In this document: positions 1 to 7,597 of the stretch, in pieces
How positions within the stretch are numbered: position 1 is the first letter of the stretch
Layout of the letters: each line of letters begins with the position of its first letter
Assembly: GCF_019636155.1 (NCBI RefSeq)
Contig: NZ_JAHBYB010000008.1
Location: 1 to 64,000, forward strand
DNA length: 64,000 bases
Reading direction: 5' to 3'
From: Brevundimonas sp.
GTDB lineage: Bacteria > Pseudomonadota > Alphaproteobacteria > Caulobacterales > Caulobacteraceae
Notes under the pieces: generated by a model
What the model saw: only the letters and a program-made list of their open reading frames with translations
The model's database searches: none
What the model was told of the DNA's origin: nothing
Made by a program: the position numbers and the translations under genes

Positions 1-106
1 CCTCTCGCCGAACACGGCATCTTGTTCCATCACGCCGGGCGAAGGCCCGACGCTCCGCCGCCTTCCCGAACTTCGCAGCATCCGCTGGCGGAGGTGGACT
101 CAATTC
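1..106. other. Left-edge sequence, no gene supported
   Basis: No complete gene is visible here. A minus-strand ATG at 29-31 opens a frame (MEQDAVFGER) that runs off the left edge, so the first bases of a neighbouring gene may be included. There is no clear ribosome binding site, so I do not call it a gene. Confidence 0.25.
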
Positions 107-263
107 TCCCTTCTCCCCTTGTGGGAGAAGGTGGCAGGCGAAGCCTGACGGATGAGGGGTCGCACAGACCCTAGCCATCATCCGAACGTCAATGGCACGG
201 GCCGGAGAAACCCCTCATCCGAGCGGCTCCGCCGCCCACCTTCTCCCCCGAGGGGAGAAGGGA
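107..263. repeat. Dispersed intergenic palindromic repeat, copy 1
   Basis: An intergenic element of about 157 bp bounded by imperfect inverted repeats of about 33 bp; each end carries a TCCCTTCTCCCC arm. The inner part has a second inverted pair, GGATGAGGGG and CCCCTCATCC. A second copy lies at 51125-51272. No coding potential is seen. It sits downstream of the DUF1150 gene, where its end hairpin could stabilise or end that transcript, but there is no U-tract. It resembles REP- or MITE-like sequences of alphaproteobacteria. Confidence 0.8.
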
Positions 264-271
264 CAATTTAT

Positions 272-526
272 CTAATGAACCGAGACCGGTTCCAGCTCAT
301 GGGCCACGGCGGCGGCGAAGGCGGTCTCGCGGTCGATCATCACCGCCAGCCGTTCGCCGTCGGCGCCGTGCAGGGCGTACAGGGTCTGGTCCGGATCGAT
401 CTCCAGCCCCCGGATGTCGGCCACCGGCGTATCGGCCAGGATCTCGGCGGCCGAGATCTCGCGCACATAGACGAGGTCGGGGGCGCCCAGGCCGGCGAAT
501 TCTTCCTTGGTCATGAACGGCGTCAT
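272..526 (-). CDS. DUF1150 family protein
   Basis: An 84-residue protein beginning MTPFMTKEEFAGLG. I recognise it as DUF1150, a small alphaproteobacterial family of unknown function. The ATG at 526 is chosen because a perfect AAGGAGG lies 8 nt upstream; a TTG nine codons earlier has no such site. It lies 63 bp downstream of the hsp20 stop on the same strand, so both probably share the heat-shock promoter described near 1100. The family is commonly found beside small heat-shock genes, which suggests a role in protein quality control, but no catalytic residue or fold can be named from the sequence. It is soluble, with no signal peptide or membrane segment. Confidence 0.8.
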   Translation of the reverse strand: MTPFMTKEEFAGLGAPDLVYVREISAAEILADTPVADIRGLEIDPDQTLYALHGADGERLAVMIDRETAFAAAVAHELEPVSVH

Positions 527-589
527 CAGGACCGCCTCCTTACGCGGGGACAAACGCCCGGAAGGCCGGGCGGGTTCGGCGGCCGGTCA

Positions 590-1009
590 TCAGTCCGCCG
601 TGATGGGGATGCGGCGCACCGCCCGTTCCTGCTCGGGCCGCACCAGGTCGACGTGCAGCAGGCCGTGCTCCAGCCGGGCGGCCTGGACCTCCAGACCGTC
701 GGCCAGGACGAAATTGCGGATGAAGCCGCGCGCCGCGATGCCGCGATGCAGGAAGGCCTGGTCGCCCTTGCCCGCCTCGTCCCGCTTACCCGCTATGGTC
801 AGCTGGCGCCCCTCCAGGGTGATGGCCAGTTCGTCCGGCGAGAAGCCCGCCACCGCCAGGGTGATGCGGACGGCGGCGTCGCCGCGCTGCTCGACATTAT
901 AGGGCGGATAGCTTTCGGCCGCGGCCTTGGCGGCGCGGTCGATCAGGGCGCGGGTGTGGTCGAAGCCCAGCAGGAAGGGGCTGTCGAACATCAGGGTTCG
1001 CGTCGTCAT
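590..1009 (-). CDS. ibpA: Small heat-shock protein (Hsp20/alpha-crystallin)
   Basis: A 139-residue ATP-independent holdase chaperone that binds unfolding proteins in the cytoplasm. The N-terminal segment DSPFLLGFDH is typical of alphaproteobacterial IbpA/HspA proteins. The alpha-crystallin domain spans about residues 35-130, with PPYNVEQ at its start, AGFSPDELAI, the ARGFIRNFVLADGLEV strand and GLLHVDLVRP near the end. The length is normal. It is the first gene of an operon with DUF1150. Upstream lie a sigma-32-like promoter (1080-1108) and a 5' leader that can hide the AAGGA Shine-Dalgarno in a ROSE-type hairpin, so both transcription and translation are probably heat-induced. The family call is secure; the exact symbol is by analogy. 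Confidence 0.93.
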   Translation of the reverse strand: MTTRTLMFDSPFLLGFDHTRALIDRAAKAAAESYPPYNVEQRGDAAVRITLAVAGFSPDELAITLEGRQLTIAGKRDEAGKGDQAFLHRGIAARGFIRNFVLADGLEVQAARLEHGLLHVDLVRPEQERAVRRIPITAD

Positions 1010-1073
1010 GGTCTGGTCCTTACGTCAAGCGACCCGGCCGCGCCGATCCCCGAACGGGCGACCGGCGGCCTGC
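1010..1073 (-). promoter_or_regulatory. ROSE-like RNA thermometer in the hsp20 5' leader
   Basis: The leader ends in a hairpin (1015-1034) in which AAGGAC pairs with GTCGCTT across a five-base loop. The anti-Shine-Dalgarno strand contains UCGCU, matching the ROSE signature U-Y-G-C-U, with its G bulged opposite AGGA. A larger GC-rich hairpin (GGCCGCCG with CGGCGCGGCC) lies upstream. Melting on warming would free the ribosome site. The pairing is visible in the sequence; thermosensing is inferred from the known ROSE family in front of alphaproteobacterial small heat-shock genes. Confidence 0.65.
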
Positions 1074-1079
1074 ATTGGA

Positions 1080-1108
1080 AAATGGGGTCTGGCGGCGGCG
1101 CGATCAAC
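1080..1108 (-). promoter_or_regulatory. Sigma-32-like heat-shock promoter of hsp20
   Basis: On the minus strand GTTGATC (-35-like) is followed after 14 bases by CCCCATTT, a near-perfect sigma-32 -10 element. Transcription would start near 1073 and give a leader of about 64 nt. Position and match fit the downstream chaperone gene. Confidence 0.65.
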
Positions 1109-1182
1109 CGGGGCGGCGCATCTCTTCCCTTCGCCGGGCGTTCCGGCCTAGCTTGGGCGAGACGGACGGAAGGACGACGACC

Positions 1183-2031
1183 ATGAAGTGGCAGGGCGGA
1201 CGGCGCGGCGGCGGTATCGAGGACCGGCGCGGCATGGGCGGCGGGGCGGTCGCCGGCGGCGGGGTCGGGGTGCTGATCCTGGCGGCCATCGGCTATTTCG
1301 TCTTCGGCATCGACCCCTCCACGACCCAGCAGGTCGCCAGCCAGTTCGGCGGCGTCGGCGCGGCCGAAAAAGGCGTCGAGGGCACGCCCCAGGACCAGGC
1401 GGGCCAGTTCGTCGATGTCGTCGGGGCCAATATCAACGATGTCTGGACCAACAAGCTGAACGGTTATCAGCCGCCGCGCGTCGTGCTCTATGAACAGGGC
1501 ACCCCCACCGGCTGCGGCTTCGGCCAGGCGGCCATGGGACCCTTCTACTGCCCCTCGGACCGGACCGTGTATCTGGACCTCGGCTTCTGGGCCCAGATGG
1601 AGCAGCAGCTGGGCGCCTCCGGCGCCGATTTCGCCCGCGCCTATGTCATCGCCCATGAGTTCGGCCACCACGTCCAGACCCTGACCGGCGCCAGCCAGGA
1701 GGTCCAGCGGGCCCAGCAGCGCGCCTCGGGCCAGGCCGAGGCCAACCGCTATTCGGTGGCCCTGGAGCTTCAGGCCGACTGCTACGCCGGGGTCTGGGCG
1801 CGCAACGCCGCGGCCGTGTCCAACGGCCAGGTGGCGCTGGAGCCGGGCGATCTGGAAGAGGGGATGAAGACCGCCAACGCCATCGGCGACGACACCCTGC
1901 AACGCCGCTCGGGCGGCCGGGTGACGCCGGAAGGCTTCACCCACGGCTCCTCGGCCCAGAGGGTGGAATGGCTGAGGCGCGGCTATGACGCGGGCGATCC
2001 TGCGGTCTGCGACACCTTCGGCTCGGTCTGA
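1183..2031 (+). CDS. Neutral zinc metallopeptidase (YpfJ family)
   Basis: A 282-residue membrane-anchored protein of the YpfJ putative neutral zinc metallopeptidase family. It starts MKWQGGRRGGGIEDRRG, the conserved family N-terminus, followed by one transmembrane helix at about residues 22-42 and a periplasmic catalytic domain. HEFGH at 158-162 is the zinc HExxH motif, and ELQADCYAG further on fits a third-ligand region. Two conserved Cys (GCGFGQAAMGPFYCP) are present. The ATG at 1183 is preferred over the upstream in-frame ATG at 1075 because it has a GGAAGGA about 9 nt upstream and matches the family start. It stands alone, and the substrate is unknown for the family. Confidence 0.9.
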   Translation: MKWQGGRRGGGIEDRRGMGGGAVAGGGVGVLILAAIGYFVFGIDPSTTQQVASQFGGVGAAEKGVEGTPQDQAGQFVDVVGANINDVWTNKLNGYQPPRVVLYEQGTPTGCGFGQAAMGPFYCPSDRTVYLDLGFWAQMEQQLGASGADFARAYVIAHEFGHHVQTLTGASQEVQRAQQRASGQAEANRYSVALELQADCYAGVWARNAAAVSNGQVALEPGDLEEGMKTANAIGDDTLQRRSGGRVTPEGFTHGSSAQRVEWLRRGYDAGDPAVCDTFGSV

Positions 2032-2047
2032 CCGCGGCCGGCCTGGC

Positions 2048-2998
2048 TCACCCCACGGTCAGGTCCAGCAGCCGCGACGCCCACAGCCGGCCGGCGCCCA
2101 GGTCCATGACCACCCGGCGTCCGGCGAAGGCGTCCATGCCCAGCAGGGCCTCGGGCACGCCGGGGGCGGCGGTGTCGGCGAAGATGGACACCGGCCGCCG
2201 GTGATAGGTCTGGTCGGCGAAGGCCACGCTGCGCGCCTCGACGACCTGGGCCGCCACCACCCCGCCCAGGACCATGCTGGTTCCGGCGGTGACCGGCCGC
2301 CCGTCCAGCAGGCCCGCCGCCTCGGCGGCCGAACGACGCAGGGCCAGCAGGCCCGAGGCGCCGGTGTCCACCACCGCCCGCACCGTCCGGCCCTCGATCG
2401 TCACCGTGGTCGCCAGGGCGCGGCCCTTGCGGCCGACCTCGACCGGATGGACGCTGGCGGGCGGTTCGTGGGTCGCCGGGTCGGCGAAGGCCAGCCGCCG
2501 CCGTTCGACGTCCAGGTCCAGGATCACCCGGCTCAGCACGTCCTGCCCCAGGATCAGGGGCGTGCCCAGGCCGTCGTCGCCGGCCAGCGGCCCCAGGTCC
2601 AGGATCGCCGCCCTCAGGCCAGACAGCCTCAGGCCGCCGACCGAGACATCCAGAACCGCGCCCCGACCCATCTGCGGCGGCCCGCCGACCCCATGGGCCA
2701 TCAGCGGCAGGTCGAACCCGCGGCCGCCCGTCTCGGTCCGAGGCAGGGCCTCGAACAGGGGGCGGTCGATGACCGAATACTGGGCCCCGCTGTCGACCAG
2801 GGCCCTGACCTCCCGCCCGCCGATCCGCGCCCGCACGGTCGGCACCACGGCGCGCACCGCCCAGGGCGTCCAGCCGGTCCCGCCGTCCGCCGGAAAGGCG
2901 GCCCGGGGCGGCGCCCACAGCACATGGTCGCGCAGCCAGACCGCCCCGCCGACGACGGCGGCGCCCAGGCCCAGGCGAAGGAAAAGACGGCGATCCAT
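2048..2998 (-). CDS. Tat-exported bilobal retropepsin-like aspartic protease
   Basis: A 316-residue protein with two clan AA aspartic-protease lobes. ALVDSGAQYSVID has its catalytic Asp near residue 69, and AVVDTGASGLLAL has its Asp near 211. The N-terminus MDRRLFLRLGLG followed by a hydrophobic stretch is a twin-arginine-type signal, so the enzyme is probably exported folded to the periplasm or anchored by that helix. The frame stays open far upstream, antisense to thrC, but the ATG at 2998 with the signal is the natural start. The gene is convergent with the metallopeptidase. Substrate unknown; the name rests on the two DSG/DTG motifs. Confidence 0.85.
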   Translation of the reverse strand: MDRRLFLRLGLGAAVVGGAVWLRDHVLWAPPRAAFPADGGTGWTPWAVRAVVPTVRARIGGREVRALVDSGAQYSVIDRPLFEALPRTETGGRGFDLPLMAHGVGGPPQMGRGAVLDVSVGGLRLSGLRAAILDLGPLAGDDGLGTPLILGQDVLSRVILDLDVERRRLAFADPATHEPPASVHPVEVGRKGRALATTVTIEGRTVRAVVDTGASGLLALRRSAAEAAGLLDGRPVTAGTSMVLGGVVAAQVVEARSVAFADQTYHRRPVSIFADTAAPGVPEALLGMDAFAGRRVVMDLGAGRLWASRLLDLTVG

Positions 2999-3085
2999 CC
3001 GCCCTAGATGGCCCGGCCGACGCCCCGACGCCAGCGGGACTCTTCTGCAGGTGACGGCGGCCGGCCGTCTCGATACCAAGGACCG

Positions 3086-4477
3086 ATGACCCTTCGCCCT
3101 GACCGCTATGTCTCCACGCGCGGCGCCGCCCCCATCGCCGACTTCGCCCAGGCCCTGCTGCGCGGCATGGCGCCGGACGGCGGCCTCTACATGCCACAGG
3201 CCTGGCCCACGCTGGCGGCCGATGCGGCGCGGTCGGCGCGCGCCTACGGCGACATCGCACGCGACGTGCTGGCGCCCTTCATCGGCGACGCCCTGCCGCC
3301 CGCCGCCCTGGACGCGGCCATCGCCCGGCTGGTCGCCGGTTTCGACCATCCGGCGGTGACGCCCCTGGTCGAGGTCGAGGACGGCCTGTTCGTGCTGGAG
3401 CTGTTTCACGGCCCCACGGCGGCGTTCAAGGACCTGGCCATGCAGCTGGCCGCCAGCCTGTCGGACGCGGCTCTGGCCGCCTCGGGCGAGCGGCTGACCC
3501 TGCTGACGGCGACCAGCGGCGACACCGGGGCGGCGGCGGTGGCCGCCTTCGCCGGGGCCGAGCGCATCCGCCTGATCGTGCTGCATCCGCTGGACCGCGT
3601 CTCCCCGGTGCAGCGTCGCCAGATGACCACCTGCGGCGCCGACAATGTGCTGAACCTGGCCGTGCGCGGCGATTTCGACGACTGCCAGCGTCTGGTGAAG
3701 GCCCTGCTGGCGACCGAATCCCTGCGTCAGGAGGGGCGGCTCAGTTCGGTCAATTCGATCAACTGGGCGCGGCTGGCGGGCCAGATTCCCTATTACGTCT
3801 CGGCCGCGTCGCAACTGGGCGGGCGGCCTGCGACCTGGGTCGTGCCCACCGGCAATTTCGGCGACGCCTTCGCCGGTATCGCGGCGGCCAGGATGGGCCT
3901 GCCAGCCCTGGGCTTCGTCGCGGCGGTCAACGCCAACGACGCCCTGGCCCGGGCCATCAACGACGGCGTCTATGAACGCCGCGCCGCCGTCCAGACCGCC
4001 AGCGTCAGCATGGACGTCCAGGCGCCGTCCAATTTCGAACGGCTGGTGTTCGAGGCGTCCGGCCGCGACGCCGAGACCACCCGCGCGGTGTTCGAAACCT
4101 TCGCCCGCGAGGGCCGGGTTGCGCTGCCCGACGACCTGCTGGCGGCCCTGCGGGGCCAGGTCTCGGCCGTCTCGGTGAACGAGGCGACGACCCGCGGCCA
4201 GATCGCCCGCGCCCACGCCGACTGGGGCCGCATCGTCTGTCCGCACACCGCCGTGGCCCTGGCCGCCGCGCGCATGATCGACCGTTCCGCCGGGCCGGTC
4301 GTGGCCCTGTCGACCGCCCATCCGTCCAAATTCGGCGGCTTCGTTTCCGATGTGCTGGGCGTCGAACCCCAGACCGCGCCGGTCATCCGGCGCTTAAGCG
4401 ACAAGCCCGAACGCCTGACCGTCATCGACGCCACCGAGGCCGCCGCCCTGGACGCCGTGCGCGCCTTTTCGGCCTAA
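3086..4477 (+). CDS. thrC: Threonine synthase
   Basis: A 463-residue PLP enzyme converting O-phospho-L-homoserine to L-threonine, the last step of threonine synthesis. The PLP lysine lies in FHGPTAAFKDLAMQ (K115), followed by the phosphate-binding TATSGDTGAAA segment; PTGNFGDAFAG and STAHPSKF are further family motifs. Length fits the long bacterial threonine synthases. The start TLRPDRYVSTRG is the usual N-terminus; an upstream extension to 3008 is discarded. The gene converges on thrB and their stop codons overlap in CTAA (4474-4477), so thrB and thrC act in sequence but are transcribed towards each other. Confidence 0.97.
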   Translation: MTLRPDRYVSTRGAAPIADFAQALLRGMAPDGGLYMPQAWPTLAADAARSARAYGDIARDVLAPFIGDALPPAALDAAIARLVAGFDHPAVTPLVEVEDGLFVLELFHGPTAAFKDLAMQLAASLSDAALAASGERLTLLTATSGDTGAAAVAAFAGAERIRLIVLHPLDRVSPVQRRQMTTCGADNVLNLAVRGDFDDCQRLVKALLATESLRQEGRLSSVNSINWARLAGQIPYYVSAASQLGGRPATWVVPTGNFGDAFAGIAAARMGLPALGFVAAVNANDALARAINDGVYERRAAVQTASVSMDVQAPSNFERLVFEASGRDAETTRAVFETFAREGRVALPDDLLAALRGQVSAVSVNEATTRGQIARAHADWGRIVCPHTAVALAAARMIDRSAGPVVALSTAHPSKFGGFVSDVLGVEPQTAPVIRRLSDKPERLTVIDATEAAALDAVRAFSA

Positions 4478-5406
4478 GACCAGCCGTCCAGCCGCGCCAG
4501 GAAGGCCGCCGGGTCCTTGGGCGTGACCAGCTTGGTCGGGTCGTGGAACACAAGGTCATGCAGCCGCGTCAGGCTGAACCGCAGACAGGCCGCCCGGCCC
4601 AGGCGCGGCAGGGCGTCCGCCTCCACCGCCGTCAGCGGCCGCACCGATTCATAGCCGTCGCGCAGGGTCGCCATCGCCCCCTCCAACGGTCGCCCGTCAC
4701 CATCGAACCCCCAGGCCGTCATGGCGATGGCCAGGTCATAGGCCAGCGGGCCGATGCAGGCGAAATAGAAGTCGATCACCCCCGACACGGCGCCGTCCGC
4801 GAACAGCACATTGTCGGGGAAATAGTCGGCATGGATGGCCCCGGCCGGCAGGTCGCCTCCGAACGGATCAGCTCCCAGGTCCGCCAGCCCGGCCTCGATC
4901 CGGTCCAGCATCGCCCGGTCGGCCCCTTGCGCCCGTTCGGCGATGCGGTCGGCCAGGGCGCGCCAGGCGGCCGGTCCCACCGGATTGTCGCGCCGCATCG
5001 CAAAGCCGTTCGCCGCCCCATGCATCCGCGCCAGCATGGCCCCGGCCTGGACCAAATGATCCGCCCGGGGCGCCCGCAGCCAGGCGCCGTCCAGCCATTC
5101 GACCACCGCCGCCGCCCGCCCGTTCAGCGACCCAAGCCATTGGCCCGACGTATCCCGCACCGGCCGCGCCATCGGCAGGCCCGCGCCCGCCAGATGGTCG
5201 GTCAGGCCCAGGCAGAAGGGTAGGGCCGCCGCCTCCGTCCGCCCCTCGAACAGGGTCAGGACGAACCGGCCGCGCGTGGTCTCCAGTGCATAGTTGGTGT
5301 TCTCCACCCCCTCGGCGATGGGCGTCAGGGCGGTCAACTCGCCCAGGTCATAGGCGCGCAGGAACCCGCGCGCATCGTCGTCGCTGACAGGGGTGAAGAC
5401 GGCCAT
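4474..5406 (-). CDS. thrB: Homoserine kinase (APH-type)
   Basis: A 310-residue kinase of the aminoglycoside-phosphotransferase fold that phosphorylates L-homoserine to O-phosphohomoserine, the substrate of ThrC. AEGVENTNYAL is the characteristic N-terminal signature. HADYFPDN (192-199) is the catalytic loop, and VIDFYFA with D212 is the metal-binding segment. This is the alphaproteobacterial type, not the GHMP type of E. coli. It starts 32 bp after the thrA stop on the same strand, so thrA-thrB form an operon presumably under the Thr/Met attenuator described upstream. Confidence 0.95.
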   Translation of the reverse strand: MAVFTPVSDDDARGFLRAYDLGELTALTPIAEGVENTNYALETTRGRFVLTLFEGRTEAAALPFCLGLTDHLAGAGLPMARPVRDTSGQWLGSLNGRAAAVVEWLDGAWLRAPRADHLVQAGAMLARMHGAANGFAMRRDNPVGPAAWRALADRIAERAQGADRAMLDRIEAGLADLGADPFGGDLPAGAIHADYFPDNVLFADGAVSGVIDFYFACIGPLAYDLAIAMTAWGFDGDGRPLEGAMATLRDGYESVRPLTAVEADALPRLGRAACLRFSLTRLHDLVFHDPTKLVTPKDPAAFLARLDGWS

Positions 5407-5438
5407 GGCCTTCCCCTAGCTTGGGTTGCGGCCCGGCG

Positions 5439-7169
5439 TCACGCCTCCTCGTGGCGCGCCCGCGCGATCTCGGCCAGGTCGGCCAGCAGGCTTTCCGTCG
5501 TGGCCCAGCGGCCGGCGCCGCGCCCCCGGCAGGTCCAGACCCGCCCATCGGCGCCGACGACCCGCAAGGCGTTGCGCTCGCCTTTCAGGGCCGCGAACAG
5601 CGGCTGGTCGTTGTCGGCGTCCAGGCGAACCGACGCCGACAGGCCCTCGTCGTCCGCCCGGCAGGCGCCGATCTGGCGCAGGCCCGGCGCCACCGGCGTG
5701 GCGGGCGACAGCACAGCCAGCGACACCGCCTCGGGCGCCCGGCCGAACGCCTCGAACGCCAGAAGCCGCACCTTGGCCGCCGAATCGTGGCCTTCCAGAT
5801 CGGCGGACGGGTCTTCTTCCGCAAAGCCCGCCGCCCGCGCATCCGCCAGGGCCTCGTCGAACGCCGCCCCCTGGCCCAGCCGTTCCAGCATGAAGTTGCA
5901 GGTGCCGTTCAGCACCGCCTCGAAGGCGGCGATCGGGCCGGCCGCGCGGGCGGCGCGCACCGTCTCGATCATCGGCGATCCACCCCCGACCGAGGCCGAC
6001 CAGAACAGCCGCCGTCCCTTCTGCTCCGCCAGGGCCAGCAGCCCCTCAGGATCAGCCGCCACCGCCTGTTTGTTGGCGCTGGCCACGTCGCAGCCGGCCT
6101 CCAGCGCGCGGCGGATCAGGGCGTGGCCCGCCGCCCCGTCCGACAGGGCCTCCAGCACCACGTCCGGCCCACGCGCCAGCAGGTCGGCCGCATCGGCGGT
6201 GAACAGTTCGGACGGACAGTCGATGTCGCGCGGCTTGTTCGGATCGCGCACCAGGACGCCCACCACCTCGATTTTCGGATCGGCCAGCAGGCGGCTGACG
6301 GCGCCGCCGCCCACCACGCCGCAACCGGCCACGGCCACCCGCACCGGCCGCCGGGCCGGGGCCGGGCCGGGGGGCGCCGAACGGTCGCCGATCACCGTGC
6401 CCTCGGCCCGGTCGATGGCGGCCACCTCGATCTCGACCGCCCGATCCTGGCCCAGGTCGATGGCGTCGCGCTGGACCAGCTGGCCGCCCAGGCGGCGCGC
6501 ACCCTCCCAGTCGATGCGGCGGTATCGCAGCGGCACCGAGGCCGTGGCGTTGGGATCGCGGTCATAGAGGCCGTCCACATCCTTCACCAACCGCACCCGA
6601 TCCAGCCCCAGTTCGGCCGCCAGGAAGACCGCCGTCAGGTCCGATCCCCCGCGCCCCAGCAGGGCCAGCCGCCCATCGGCCCGCACGGCGCCGAAGCCGG
6701 GCGCGATCACCGCCTGATGCCGCGCCAGGGCGTTCTTCAGCGCCTCGCCGCGCAGGGCCGAGGGGCGCGCATGCTCGGCCGGGCCGTCGGCCGCGATGCC
6801 CAGTTCGCGCACCGACAGGGCGGCGGCGTCCAGTCCGATCCGGTCGCAGGCGATGGCCACCAGGGCCGCCGCCTTCTCCTCGCCCAGGGCGACATAGCCA
6901 GGCAGCAGGTCGTTCTCGTGCGCCAGGCCCAGGCCCCGCGCCTCGGACAGCAGCTTGTCGGTCGCGCCGCCGAAGGCCGAGACCACCGCCACCACCCGCC
7001 GCCCGGCCCGCACCTGGGCGTAGATGGCCGAGGCCACGGCCGGAGCATCGGCGGGCGAACGCAGGATGGACGATCCGAACTTCAGCACCACCACCGGCGC
7101 CTCCACCTCGGGACAGGGGGCGGGGCTTTCGGCGTCGGCGACCAGGGCGAGGGCGGCTTGGGAAGACAT
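5439..7169 (-). CDS. thrA: Compact bifunctional aspartokinase-homoserine dehydrogenase
   Basis: A 576-residue fusion catalysing the first step (aspartate kinase) and third step (homoserine dehydrogenase) of the aspartate pathway. The kinase half is about residues 25-262, with VVLKFGSSIL, VSAFGGATDKLL, GRGGSD (172-177) and VDGLYDRDP. The dehydrogenase half is about 276-574, with the Rossmann motif AGCGVVGGG (281-289), SANKQAV, NGTCNFMLERL and the catalytic Lys in HDSAAKVRLLAF (K466). Only about 14 residues link the two domains. The tandem ACT domains of E. coli ThrA (about 820 residues) are absent, so classical threonine feedback binding is not expected. Upstream lie a Thr/Met leader peptide and a terminator. 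The weak Shine-Dalgarno makes the exact ATG slightly uncertain. Confidence 0.93.
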   Translation of the reverse strand: MSSQAALALVADAESPAPCPEVEAPVVVLKFGSSILRSPADAPAVASAIYAQVRAGRRVVAVVSAFGGATDKLLSEARGLGLAHENDLLPGYVALGEEKAAALVAIACDRIGLDAAALSVRELGIAADGPAEHARPSALRGEALKNALARHQAVIAPGFGAVRADGRLALLGRGGSDLTAVFLAAELGLDRVRLVKDVDGLYDRDPNATASVPLRYRRIDWEGARRLGGQLVQRDAIDLGQDRAVEIEVAAIDRAEGTVIGDRSAPPGPAPARRPVRVAVAGCGVVGGGAVSRLLADPKIEVVGVLVRDPNKPRDIDCPSELFTADAADLLARGPDVVLEALSDGAAGHALIRRALEAGCDVASANKQAVAADPEGLLALAEQKGRRLFWSASVGGGSPMIETVRAARAAGPIAAFEAVLNGTCNFMLERLGQGAAFDEALADARAAGFAEEDPSADLEGHDSAAKVRLLAFEAFGRAPEAVSLAVLSPATPVAPGLRQIGACRADDEGLSASVRLDADNDQPLFAALKGERNALRVVGADGRVWTCRGRGAGRWATTESLLADLAEIARARHEEA

Positions 7170-7216
7170 GGCGGGGTCCGTGGGCTGGAAGGTCGTTGGG
7201 GAGAATGGCGGAATGG

Positions 7217-7248
7217 AAAAACCCCGCCGGGCGGGGCCGGGCGGGGTT
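7217..7248 (-). terminator. Attenuator (intrinsic terminator) upstream of thrA
   Basis: On the minus strand AACCCCGCC and GGCGGGGTT form a perfect 9-bp stem over an 11-base loop, ending in a run of five T. It lies 32 nt after the leader-peptide stop and 47 nt before thrA. The GGGCGGG inside the last leader codons is complementary to CCCGCCC in the 5' arm and loop, which gives the competing antiterminator pairing expected of transcription attenuation. Confidence 0.85.
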
Positions 7249-7280
7249 CGGTGTCTGCGTTCAGGTCTGGTTCGACCGCG

Positions 7281-7412
7281 CTATCCCGTTCCCGCCCGCG
7301 AGGGCATGGTGGTGGTGGTCATCGAGGTCATACCCATGAAGGCCGCGCCCATGCCGAAGCGCGTCGCGGTGGCGACGGTCATCCGGCCGGAGATGAAGGC
7401 GCGATGGGTCAC
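7281..7412 (-). CDS. thrL: Thr/Met-rich leader peptide controlling thrA
   Basis: A 43-codon ORF starting at GTG 7412, with GAGG seven bases upstream, and ending at TAG 7281-7283. Near its end the peptide reads FMGMTSMTTTTMPS. It contains ten Thr codons, including four ACC in a row, and seven Met (counting the start). Threonine and methionine are the two end products that share homoserine. It is followed by the terminator at 7217-7248, so ribosome stalling on uncharged Thr or Met codons would let GGGCGGG pair with the terminator arm and allow thrA-thrB transcription. Functionally analogous to E. coli thrL, which senses Thr and Ile. Shorter starts at the internal ATGs are possible. Confidence 0.8.
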   Translation of the reverse strand: MTHRAFISGRMTVATATRFGMGAAFMGMTSMTTTTMPSRAGTG

Positions 7413-7443
7413 GCGGAAACCTCGTTCGATCTGCCGCCAGCCT

Positions 7444-7468
7444 GACGCAGCCTATGGCGGCGCGTCAA
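7444..7468 (-). promoter_or_regulatory. Candidate promoter of the thrL-thrA-thrB operon
   Basis: TTGACG (7463-7468, minus strand) is followed about 11 bases later by GCTGCGTC, close to the Caulobacter housekeeping pattern TTGACGS-N10-14-GCTANAWC. Transcription would begin near 7438, about 25 nt before the leader-peptide start. Confidence 0.5.
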
Positions 7469-7597
7469 GCGGTTCGCATGATTTTTGCGGTCACCGCGTG
7501 CAAATTCGCCACAGGACGGGCGTAAGGCAGGATTTCGCGGGCAAGGCGCAAAATTTTTCCGCTTGACCGGCGCGCTTCGCATCCGCACCGTAAGCCC

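Noticed and set aside
107-263. Possible CRISPR or tRNA-like structure
   Set aside because: There are only inverted arms, no regularly spaced direct repeats and no tRNA loops; it is a palindromic intergenic repeat. No CRISPR array or tRNA was found in the window.
2048-4321. Long version of the aspartic protease gene
   Set aside because: The upstream 1.3 kb is antisense to thrC and has no protein character; the Tat-like signal at 2998 marks the start.
5421-7445. 674-codon open frame antisense to thrA and its leader
   Set aside because: High GC leaves many antisense frames open; its composition is Gly/Arg/Gln-rich and it mirrors codons of thrA. No domain is recognisable.
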